A stretch of 64,000 nt of DNA from Paragonimus westermani (taxonomy: Eukaryota > Platyhelminthes > Trematoda > Plagiorchiida > Troglotrematidae): NCBI GenBank assembly GCA_008508345.1, contig QNGE01000149.1, positions 200,312 to 264,311 of the forward strand, written 5' to 3'. Numbering within the stretch: position 1 is the stretch's first letter; every line of letters starts with the position of its first letter. A program made the translations under genes and the position numbers. Of the stretch, positions 39,201 to 51,200 are shown one piece after another. The notes under the pieces are model-generated. The model was not told the DNA's origin and searched no databases. It worked only from the letters and a program-made list of their open reading frames with translations.

Positions 39201-42200
39201 CCACGGAGGGCAGCAAACGTCAATAACTCAGTCGCCAAATGAGAACTACTTGTATGGTATGTTAGTAGCGAGAAAAGGTAGAAGAAAAAGTCCCTCAAAA
39301 TCAGAAGCTCTTCACAGCACAAAGATGCTGTGACAGCCAAGACGCACACATCGGGACGGGGCAATGTCCTTCAGATCAAGGTCAATTTTAGAAGATGATA
39401 ACAATCAAAGTTCCTCGCATAAAAGTGTCGTAGGCTTTTAGCGAACCAAGAACAGTCAGTAGACATAAATCAGTGACTGCGCCCTTCGGAAACTCTGTAG
39501 CCCAGATTGCGGAGCCTTTTTGCCAGGCCCATGGCCACAGGGTTTGACGAGCACAATGTGCATCGTGAGTGATCCAGCACGATTGGAAACCATAAAGGAA
39601 GCTCTCTGGTTGGCCGCAGTTGCCACGACAAACAACTGAGTGGTCACTTCGGTAACCTCCAGAATTCCGGACCTTACTGCAGAGAAGACCGCACGAAGCT
39701 GGATGGGACGAATAAAGATCCTGCGGAAAATGCGATCTCGATTCAACAGCCAACATTTGGACAGCGGAGAACCAGACACCTTCTGAAGATCACGGCCATC
39801 TAGCGTATGATAAAGCTTGTCCATCCACATGGGCACATCCGCATGGGCCTTCTCCTCGTTCATCACTACCACACCCTGAACGCGTACCGAAACATTGAGG
39901 TCCCTCGTGATAAGGCCAAACAAATCGTATCTAATCACGTTCCTCAAAATTGAACATTGACTGAAGAGCAGTCTCTCCACTCGTGGTTTTTGCGATAGAG
40001 AAATGGTGATGGACAAACTCGGAATGTCCAGACTGCCCAATCGAGTTGTGGTGTGGTTGTAGCTGATCGGCGTGTGTTTGGGAAGGCGGAGCCACTGACG
40101 AACAAACTGGCGAATTGTACAGTCCATCACTTGGGGTTGTGTTTCGGTGGACTCAGCTCAGAAATTGCGAGTGATTCGCCATCGAGATCAGATGTTGTCT
40201 CAGAGGATGTAGACACTGATGCGGCTTCAGAGGTGCCTTGGTGGTTTCATCCAACATCGTACGAATTTGCAGTTGGCGAATGCTTTACCTTTCAAAATGG
40301 ACGGGATACCCAGACAGACCATCGTGTCAAAGGCGTTTAGCAAGTGGATAATGTCGGAGGCAACAGCTGCCACCACAAATCAATTCCAAACGGAAAAAGA
40401 GCAATTAACATGGAACATTGTTTTTACATATCTGTTTAAGTACAGGAGCGGTTCGGGTGTTAAGATCTCACGTGGTGTTGTTCCTAGTCAGTGATCGTCT
40501 GTCACAGCTTGTATTAATAACTCAAAAGTATATTACCTCTCTCGCCTGTAGCTATAACATACTGTTGGAGGGCTTGTGTGAGCTCCAGTTGAGGCCATCA
40601 TTTTAACCAATGGGTTGAAAATGGGACAAAACACCCCCCTGAATACGTTACTGACAGAGGAGAATTGCGTCACAACAGATATTTTGTGACCTGAAAACTT
40701 TCTTTACATCCAAATATCAACGTAAAAATAGTCAAAATGGCAACTGCTCTATTGGTTCAACGTTTGCTGATATCAACAGGGTAGTGAATGAATATTGTGT
40801 TCATCACATTAAGTATGGCGGTTTTATATACTGGCTTGCATTGGCTCGTGTACATTTAATGACCTACTCTATGTTATCGCCGTAGCACGGGAATATAAGT
40901 TCACGATGTCGTTACTGTATTAATCCTTCAACGTGTGGTTGTCGCGATATCATAAGATCGAGCATCACTTGCACACTACGAGACGTGCACAATGCAATTC
41001 GTGTATGCACAACACCTACTGAGGAAAGAAAAGAAGATTGGAGTAAGCGTAATCAAACTATGGTTTGTGCACAAAACGCTACGTGATCATGTACCTGCAA
41101 TCACACACCAGCCAGATCTATAGGTTTGCTTTGATAGCTGATAAGTCTATTCATCTAAGAAAGTAAACGTTGGGAATTTATGTTATTGTTTAATCAGCGG
41201 AAACTGTGTATTTTTTAAATCCCGGTTTGTCAGAATGGACACAACGACACAACCACCTACCGCATACTCAATGCTAAACCTAGCTCGCTTATGAAAATAA
41301 TACACACTGCGAAAGGTGTAGTCCGTGAATAAGGCCGTCGAAAATCAATTTGCAGAATGGATTTTTGTACCAGTAGTAATCACGAGGACATCTAAAGCGT
41401 TAAAATATGTATAACACTGGTTGTAAACACTACAATCAGTGAGACGGGCAACTTATCACCTGAATATTATTGACTCAACTGTAACAGTGAATGAGATCCT
41501 CCTCAGGATGCGAATACGCATCGTCTGGGACCACAAGCATGTCAGTTGATGGATTTTAAGACAAAACACAACGCACAATCTACTACACAGCTGGCTTCTG
41601 ACTTTGCATTTCAGACACTTTCATACGAAGCGAATACACGTACGGGACCTTTCAGTAGCCTCCTCTTGAACTGTACGTATGCGTGCTGCCATCGTCCATC
41701 CGCCATATCATTCACATAACATTTGACGGGCCGTTTCGTCGCACCTAATCTTGTGACCCGTTGAACAGTCCTGTGGTGTAAACACACGGTATTTGTTTCA
41801 TATCACTAGTTACATCGTCACAGTCAACCTCAGTGGCATTTCGTGCCATTCTTGACCCTAAGGACCGGAATTTGAAAGCAGGTTCGTAGGTTTCCACACC
41901 CACTTTCACACCAACGTTTTACGAAAGGTTGTTATTTACTCTGGTTTGTGGTGCTGAGAGTTGAGTTAAGTGAGACGTACAAGACAGCATTCACGTGAAA
42001 ATAAATTGCTTGAGAGTGAACCGAGGTTCAGTTCAAGATCGGGGGAACGCATCTGATATTGAGAGAAATTATAAAAAGCCAGGTCCCAGTAATCGATTCT
42101 CTTAAGAAGTTCAATGTTTTTTTGAATAAAACCTGCTGAGAACTCATAATTGTGAAGGTCATCGATTGAAGTCAAGGAAGTAGCTACAGTGTTTCTTCTC

Positions 42201-45200
42201 GAGAGGTCGAGCATCATACGAAACATTCACAAGCGAACGCTGCCGAGCGCTACAGGTGTGATATTTTAGTTATGCCTAACCTGAGGTCGGTAGGGTGGTG
42301 GTCAAAACCATTGCTTCCTGAGAAGGTTGCCAGAGTTCAGCGGTTAGTCGTAGCAAAGATATGCACTACTGAATCATTCTCACTAAAATATAACCCGAAC
42401 AAATGTATATTTTTGAAAAGAGCCTGCTAAAATTCTATTGAACTACGAAAGCTACCGTTAGTTTTCACTATGTTCAATTAACATTTATCAAAATCAGCTT
42501 TTAATTCAACTCTATTTCGTTGTGCTCTACAATAGAAGAATGATTATTCTGTGTTCACTTGCTAGGACGTATGAATCAAACAAATGTCCTGAGTAGTTCA
42601 AATAACCGAACACATGCAAAGGAAGATGGGCTCGGTCATGGGGTCGATGCTCGTTAACAAGGCATCTCGGAATAGTGGGAGCCAACTTGCTTCACATTCA
42701 TTTTCTATTTTTTAAATCTTTACAGTCCAGATCCAATCGAGTCTGTGGAGATGGAAATTCGAAGACAAATACGGCGTCTGCATTCGCATCCGTCGATCGT
42801 TGTCTGGGCCACGGACAACGAAGTAAAACAAGCAGTCAATGATGGATGGTATTCTGTAGCTCGTGACGAAAAACTCTTGAAAGCTTTTCAAGATCGATTC
42901 GTTTATTCAGTAGCTCGAACATTAGCGGATGAAGAGCGAATGCCACATGAGCTAACGCAAGGTGTCAGTTTTTCATCTAATTATCGACCTAGGAGATGCA
43001 TGATCTCATCTCCTAGCAATGGACTTTTGACGGAGGCACAACAAGGACTGGATCCTAATCCACAAGTAAGCGAAATTTGCTATAACATGAAGGGCAGTGA
43101 TATTACAACCATTCTGCGGATATTGTAACCCAAAATTAGTCGAAAACCTCTCAAAAGAGTTAATACACCCTCGTTACAAACTGAAACATGAAAAAAATTA
43201 GGTGAGATTGAGTGGTTACTACACAGCGTTTTTCTCTTATGCTGTTCAGAAAATCCGGGGTGGGTGATAGGACAGGTAATTTACGCTTGACCATATGACC
43301 TTATCACAACTACAGCACATTCTTATCCAGAGTAGGATTAAGTTTTCACTTCAATTACTCTTGTGGTGAACGTTTTGACCATATTTATTTACCTTCACAC
43401 TAGACAAGATCGAATCGACACACTGTCCCGAAAAGTGGAAATCGTTTACAGTGGTGTATACGCAGTCAGCTATTTAATTTCATCGTTGGTGATCGAATAA
43501 TTGCCTATAAACCAAGCAGATCCAAACGACTGAGTCGTACATGGACTCAATCTCAAGATGTTCAGTGAGGCAAAATCGACGCCCGAATAAGGGTACAATT
43601 AATAATGCGTTGAAAACTAACAACTCACTTCAATATGGTTCATTTCGAAGCCAAGTAATTGTCACAACAGCAAAATCAGGGCGAGCGAGGCGCTTCTGGA
43701 ATTCACCAGTGTGTTGTCCAAGGAAGACGACATACGAAACAAATGAGCGGTTAACGTCACCAGTCAAAAACAGGGCAGCCTGATGAGTCGGTCTGGACTC
43801 GCAGTCCGAACGAACGAAATAGCCAGACGCCAGTGTGTTTCAGTTTTGGCCCTGTCAAACTGACTGGCGAAACAAGTCATACTGTAGCGAAAAGTCGTCC
43901 AAGAAAGCACAACCTTTATTGCCCAACACGCTGTTTATCATGGTATGTGCGTGTTCGCATTTATGAGACATCATTCCGGACCACAGCAACCCAAGTTTCT
44001 GCTTACATGTCGTTTGCACTTTGACCCGGTCATCTGTGTGGGTCCCACGCCTATTGTCAGGGTGTTTTTCGCCTGCCATTCCTCGTCCGTTGGGCTGATC
44101 TCGTTGGTCGACGACTCAGCCGGTCGTTCGTGCTGCCCGCAAACCATTCACCATGGCCTCCAGTCGCATTATACGACCACGTTGAGATATTCCTCCGGAT
44201 GTTAGAATAGTTGTGCCCCTGATCTGGTTCTTCAGCCTATTTTGCCTGCCATGCCTCGTCCGTTTGTCCCGTCCACTTGAGCGATAGCCCTTGCGGTCGC
44301 CCATGCTGTCCGCAACCCGCTCCCTGTGAGCTTTTGAACATACCTTGCCACCTCGTCGCTGTATTCCGCCGAGAGTTGGAGCACCCGCACCTTCGGCTTG
44401 ACAGTCCACCACAACATGGTGCAAATGATAAGCGAAGTGTGATTCGAACGGTGGAATAGTCGTAACAAAGGTACCTCTCACAAGCCGAAACGTATTCACC
44501 ACGCCGTGGTAGTAACATAACAAAGTGAGCCACTCAGTTCATAAACTACCCATAAATGTATCCAAACAATAACACTTTAACAATTCAGTGTGCAGTTGCA
44601 ACCATTATCTCTACAGCCATTTCACTTGAACTTCTTGGCGGCTGTATTGAGGCTTTCTCCGCGGCCTTGCAAGAAGGCTGCATTGGAGTGATGAACCAAT
44701 AATTCAGTTTATCCGTAAGTAAAATTTGCCAGAGGCATCACGAAATCCTGATTCTTTGCCGGAGAAATGGTTATGGATGTAGTCGAAGGTGACAGTTGCA
44801 GCGGAGTTAGCATGCCTACATCATCTAACTCAACCACAACTCTTTGTACCGAACTCTGCGGTTTCACCAGAACACCGCATTTTTTGTGATAACAAATGAA
44901 CCAAAGACGGAAGGGTTCCACAAATGGCGTGTTGAATAATTAAGCTAAGGGGTTTGGATTGCAAGCAATCAGGAGATAGTGAGAATGAAGTGGTCAAAAT
45001 CTCTGTAAAATTTAAGCATAATAACAGCAAGTGTAAGTATGTGTATGGTGAGCTGTTCGTTTATAAGTGGAAGTTCACATTAGCAATCAGAGCTTCATTC
45101 TTGTTAGAGCTCGTCAGTAGTGCTTATGCTTGTCACGGCCGATAGCTGAACTCCGGTAGTGTTCTCTTGAAATAATCGTGTGCACCATCGCGTCCCTGGC

Positions 45201-48200
45201 CTCACGCTAGGCACGACTGAATTATCATATGCAAACGTTCAGACTTATTTACTCGTGAGTAATGCCCAGGTACCCGGTCGTCTTGAGCGGAGATGCACTA
45301 GCTGCCCAGTTAACTCCGCTTAGTTACGTTATGAAGCCCTAATCTCACATGTCTTTCCAAAAGGAGCTGGCCGGAAAGACCCGTGTGAGCTAATTTCTGA
45401 AGTGTTAGTCGAAATAATCCATTAAGGAATTGGATACTTGGTAGAAAGAAATTACAAGCTTGCAGATGTAGAGGCGGTTTTCGTATACTACCAGTTAGGT
45501 TTAGTTGGACTGGTAAATTAAGTCTGACTTAAGCGTTTCCTACGTCCAGGTAACCCACATAATACTCGCATGCGATGGCAACTGAATATGTGTTAGTCTG
45601 GCTGTGCACGCTGTCGAGTTAGCGGTGAAGTCCCTAACGTGTTCGATTTACTATTACAAAGGTTGTGAATCAACTTCAAGTTTACACTACTATCGAAACC
45701 TGAGGAATATCGATTTTCAGTCTTGTACTACTGTTGTGACCGTAGAAAACGCACAGCCCGGGAGTTTGTTTATCGCAGGATATTCATTACAGGCACGTGA
45801 AATTATAGAAAAACGAACTCAAACAGTATTTCGCAAGGCTGCCTTGTATTTATAACATTACCAGCAGTGTAGCCATATCCCATTTGATGGCACTTTATGC
45901 AAAATGTATGTACACGTTTCTGGTAATCGACTCCTGCCGCTGATCTTCCTGGTGTTGAGACCTGTTTTTGTCTTCCGTGCGTGGGAGTCGTGCTGTACTG
46001 CACACAAAAGAAGCTGCGCGTTATGTGGCACTACCATCCGAGGTTTTTCAATCAAAGGTGAGTTTGAATGCAGAAGCTTTGCTGTCAGGTGTGAACGTAT
46101 GTTGTGAATCTTGATGTTCCAGTCAGTCAGTAAAGCAAACAATTACCTTCGTAACAGTGTTGCTCCCACGTGAATTAGAAGGAAAACGGGGTTATGTAAG
46201 ATGCATACTTGAACATTCGCGTCGGTTACATACACGAACTGGTGACCACACAGTTTGGGGCGAGTATGAAGAAAGCAGTAGTGTTAATCTAACCAAGAAT
46301 TAACATTCAGTTCTAAGAGCGTGTGTGACGCATTTGGCTATTCAAACTTTTTTCATTGGGAGGAGAAATTAGATAAGCAGTCAAATAATGAAGACAGTTA
46401 CACATAAATTTAGTACTCCACACTTTAGAAGTGAGCATCTGCGAATGTCAATCTGTGTGATCTAGCTCTGGTACAAATAAGTTATATCTGTTGTTCAAGG
46501 AAGCAACCTGCTGTTGGTAGCGAACTTGTCTGTGGTCAGAAAAGCGGTCACTGTTGACCAAATTATTTCCTAAACACTTTCAATAACAACGGGTGAAAAA
46601 TGTCCTAACTGATACATCAGCAGCGATCACTGTCGATACAGTGAGTGTTTCTTCCTCCGATTTCAACAAGAAAACATATCATTCTATCACCTAGGGATAA
46701 TAGCTTACGTTCGCCCTTCCGTACTTCAACCTTACCACTGGAATTTGTTAAAATTGTGTGATCACCAAATATGGTGCAATCAGAATGTAAACTTATTAGC
46801 TAGTACAGCGTGGACGTCAGTGTGAGTTTTAAGGCTGTCCACCCCAGATGAGTCAAAGTGGTAAATAAGGTTGAAAATGGCATTGACTGTGAGCAGTTAA
46901 ACAAGCTTTATTTGAACACCTCTAATCTTCTACTTCGCAAAACAATCACTCCATACATCAACAATACCTGTTCAGCTGCAAGATAGTCAGTCCTACAGCA
47001 AGAGAAATTGGCTCACACGATTAGTAACACATATCAAATTAGTCTATAGTTGAGTTACTCTGTTCTATGAAAAAATATGTACTCGATCAAAGTGACTCCT
47101 TCAGATAGAAAAATGAAGTACTTTAAATATGTTATTGTGTCAGCACTGAGATTCCAACCAAGCCAGATGGAGTGACTGAATATACGGAGGAATTTTTCTG
47201 AGCCCAAGATTGTTGAACCTCAACGGCACTCCTCATCTTGAGGATCCTTCAAGACAATATGCTCCTTTCTTGCAACCATTGGGAATTGAGGACAGTTTTC
47301 AAGAGAGTGTCCAATGAAAACAGTGCTCAGCGGCATTCACCGGGAACCGGGATCGGATGCATGTGATTCACCAACTAACTGTCACTCTACTTGCTGGCCT
47401 GAAAGACAGGCTATTTTTGTGCCTGAGCTTACTATGTGGGCGTGCGAAGCTGACTCATTAGATACACGCTGTAATCGGATTACCAGTACTCATGCTTGGA
47501 TTAATACAAAGTTTCATACTTTCTTGTGAAACTGTAAACTAATCACATTAAATATCTATTGTGAACCTTCACTTAGTAGAACAAATGGAACTGACGCAAT
47601 AAGCAGAATTGTATCTCCACTTCAGTTTCTACTGAACTGTCTTTCATTGTCAGCTTGTGATAATAATCCGTTGAGAACGCAGAACCGTAAACTTATCGCC
47701 AAAATAACTTCAAATCTCTATTCCATTTACGTCCTAGTTATCCTTAGTTAATACGGTAAACGTTTAATCTCTGTGGGTCAGAGATCGAGAGGATCAATTC
47801 AATATTTTGAACACAATTTTGGCCACATTGAACGACCACCGCTATCTTCGAACTCACTTTAGCAAAAAAGACGTTCACTTGATCTGACGAAGCACCTGCG
47901 TCAGACGCATACATTAATTGCAATTACCGAGTGTTCGAAAGCTGTTAGTGTGCCAAGTGAGGGGGCTTGTCCAGGTCAGCCAGGTCGGTAAGGATAAAAC
48001 CTGGGTCGGATTGGTATGATCATCACCACTGAAATGTGCCATAATCAGCATTGTGGAAATCAAGTTCCCGTTTTTAAATCCAGAACGTACGCTGTGGCTA
48101 TGTTAAGGTGTTCATAGCCTCCTCAAATGAACTTCATACCAATGGAGATCCGCGATTTAACGTCACTTGTGCACAGCCTTTCTACTGGCTTACTGAATGC

Positions 48201-51200
48201 CCTGAAGTTGGTTGTTTTACTTTATCAAGGTCACCGGAGCTCATCTTATTACAGCACGACTTAGAGAACAGGGCGTTTAGTTGTTCCCGTTTGACGGATG
48301 TATGTGTGCTCCACCCAGTACCATCCATCATGTGTTTATCAGGAACTCAGCAATGACAAACTGCCTATAGATGATAACCAACTGTGAAAAGTCAAGGTTC
48401 TGACTGGATTCGAACCTGCGGCAGACGTAACTTGTCCCAAAGCGACAAGCGCTCTACCAGCTGAGCTACAAAGCCACACCATGCGCTCGGGAATTTCATA
48501 TTTGGACTATGTTACCCACCCATCCCATTGTCTCATATGAAATTCACCATAGTAATAAAATTTCAATGCTCAGTAGCGACGTTGATGGATTCCACCATGA
48601 ACTGTTTAAGAAATCTTGCCAGCGCAGTCAATCTCCTGAGCCATATGTTGAACTCCATATGAGACCGTGGGACGAGTGGATAACAGAGTCCAAGTGTGAA
48701 ATTTCCGAGCTCCTGGTGTGGCTTCGCAGCTCAGCTGGTAGAGCGCCTACAGCCTCTAGGCATGTTGTTTCTGCCACTGGTTTGAATCTAGCAGAAGCTC
48801 TGAATTATTACAGTTTGGTCTCATCTAAAATCAAAAATCTACCACACTACTTATTAGCAAACTATTTATACATTACTAGCAAAAAGTACACAATATCTGT
48901 CTTTTGCCTATCTCAATTCCCCCGTGGTCTCATTCATTCACCCAAATGATCGTGTTTTGCACGATTTTCTCGTTTCCTTATTAGACCTTATAATCAGGTT
49001 TGTTGTGTCAATTGTAGGCGTTGACACTAACCCTATGAAATGTCAAGTCACTGTCATGATTCAACGGTATGCCTATGATCCGTTAGTTCATTAGAGCCAG
49101 TGGAAAACATGGCTAGCTAGTGGCCCTCTTACCGGAAAAACATTTTCTTGAACCATCTGAATGTGTACACGCAACGGTTCAAACTCGCGCTAAAAAGGGG
49201 TGTCTCACCACCCACAGTTCGTCATCACAGATGGATGTGCACTGCGCGTGAACTTTACTTAGATTTCCTAATGTATTGTGTAAAGCACACTAGACTTATT
49301 ACCGACGATGCTTCAGCTGAGTCTCCTATGATATCCTTCTACCGCGGCAACTGCAATATGTACCACTCAACACTCTCTGACGGATATGTTATTGGTCGTA
49401 GTGATACTCCACTTCCAATTTGCCGTATGAGTTTCTTTTTCGAAGTCAGGTGTATCCTTTTGTAGGTACACATTCCCAGACTAGGCGTCGCTATTGTTTC
49501 ACAATGTACGTGACAGCTGTATTACGCGAGAAGCAATTGTTGGCCTATGTCAGCGACAAGATAGCACTGCTGAGTTGGATCAGTAATACAATGAAGTTGT
49601 GTCAGAATGGCGCACAACGCCGGGGATTATAAAGCAGATAATCACAGTTGTAACTTCCCCGGGATATGTGGAATCTGCTACTGTCTTGCGTCAGCACACA
49701 CAACCTTGTGCATACTTTCTAATTGGATCACGATAGTTCTGGTGAGTTATGTCCGCTGTGTGGAAGATGTGATGTCGACGTCTAGCGGTTGTGTGACAGT
49801 TTTATCAGACCGATGCGGCCCAGCTCTTTCATTCGGAGTAACGCACTGAAGGGTTGAAATGACTGCAGAAGAATGCAAGGTTTGGTCAAAGTGCTCTGGA
49901 CTACATATGCGATCAAAGACGTTAATGACCAGTCTCACGTTAATATCGCTCACCAACTTACACAACAAAGAGTGTCGTTTCATGACTTTATGTCTGTGCT
50001 TCGCGCAATTTAGTTTAGTGAGTCAGCTGCCTAAATTACCACCAACCGAGAATCACGACTTAGAATTTCTCCAAAATTTTTAAGCAGCTGGAGTTACAGC
50101 TGTTCTTGATAAATACTACCATGAGTTTTGGGTAGAATGTCACGGTAACATTAAGTTTCCCTGATCAAAATCATGGGTTTTTCTCCCACCCAACGAAATA
50201 ATCATGATGCAAAGAGCCACAGCTTTTCTGGCAGAATTCGTACGAGACTGGTTCAAGTGTTAAAGGTATGTGTGTGCTCTGCTGCCCACGTCACAACATC
50301 AAGCCATGCCTCCAGTGTTTCTGTCAACCCATCAGATTGCCAAAAGTTTTCAGGCTCGTGCTCAGATGTTTCAAGGAAACATCTACTGGCCTACCCACTT
50401 CATGAGGTAAGAATAATTACAGTTGCATGTTAACAGTCTTGTGTCTAGGTATGCCATATTAGGAATTTCTGCTAGTTGTGCATCTCAGGAACACCCAAGA
50501 CCAATAATTAGGAAGAAGGCCAGCACAGTGCTATGAATTCGGCATCAACTTATGGGCCTTCCAGTATATAGAAGCTCTTTAGGCTCTGAGAAATGCACAA
50601 ATTCTTCTACATTCATTTCAGTACATTCCTTTGATCAAGTGAAAACACTCACATAGAAGATGTATCGGGAGATGGATGGATGCACTCACACACTAGTTGC
50701 AGGCCTTTAATTAATTAATTAATTAATTAATTAATTAATTAATTAATTAATTAATTTCTTAACCCCCAGTGAACACGTTTACAGCTTCAGATCTCTCATG
50801 AATTACTTGCCTTTCCTTGGCTGGGGTTGGTGATGGGTTATCCCAGACTGACTTGGTCCGGAATGAGTTGTTCCATGATGAGATGGTTTGTCCATGGTTT
50901 CTTCAAGGGGAAAAATTGCTCAGGTTGAACCGCTCTGAGGTGAGTTGGCCGGATTGACTCGGTCGAGATGAACTCGGTAGTCATCTTTTCATCGGATATT
51001 AAGCTATGAATCAAAGAAGTGCTGGTTGTAAGGAGACGTCCATTGTGAGATAGTCCGTAATTGAGGAGGGATAACTGTGATAGTATGTACAAATAACGCT
51101 AGCGGAAAGAGACACCGTCAGTTTTCTATTCAACCAATAGCGTTTTTTTTCAATACGGTGTTCACTTTCTCTGTAGCAGCTTTGTACAATGCGCGACAGC

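Larger units (their letters stand above)
30469..42725 (+). other. MANBA intron 2 (12.3 kb)
   Basis: Donor gtactg at 30469. The acceptor is ctttacag, ending at 42725, after a strong pyrimidine tract. It holds a SINE-A copy (31575-31905), two SINE-B copies (32791-33205, 36630-36990), an inverted-repeat pair (37858-38037 and 38690-38870) and an R2-clade relic (39388-40420). In 33206-36629 there are only short unsupported reading frames, with a GC-richer patch at 34450-35300. In 40421-42725 I see nothing identifiable. Confidence 0.9.

Noticed and set aside
39025..39333. 102-codon ATG-started basic frame on the plus strand
   Set aside because: It lies between the R2-like coding relic and the repeat arm, where the element's 3' UTR would be on the other strand. 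No motif and no splice support.
40053..40494. Plus-strand frames over the R2-like relic
   Set aside because: They are shadows of the minus-strand R2-like blocks, which carry the conserved motifs.
48395..48480. Possible tRNA gene on the minus strand (good box A and box B)
   Set aside because: Acceptor and T stems do not pair, and the flanks match SINE family A, so it is a tRNA-derived SINE head.
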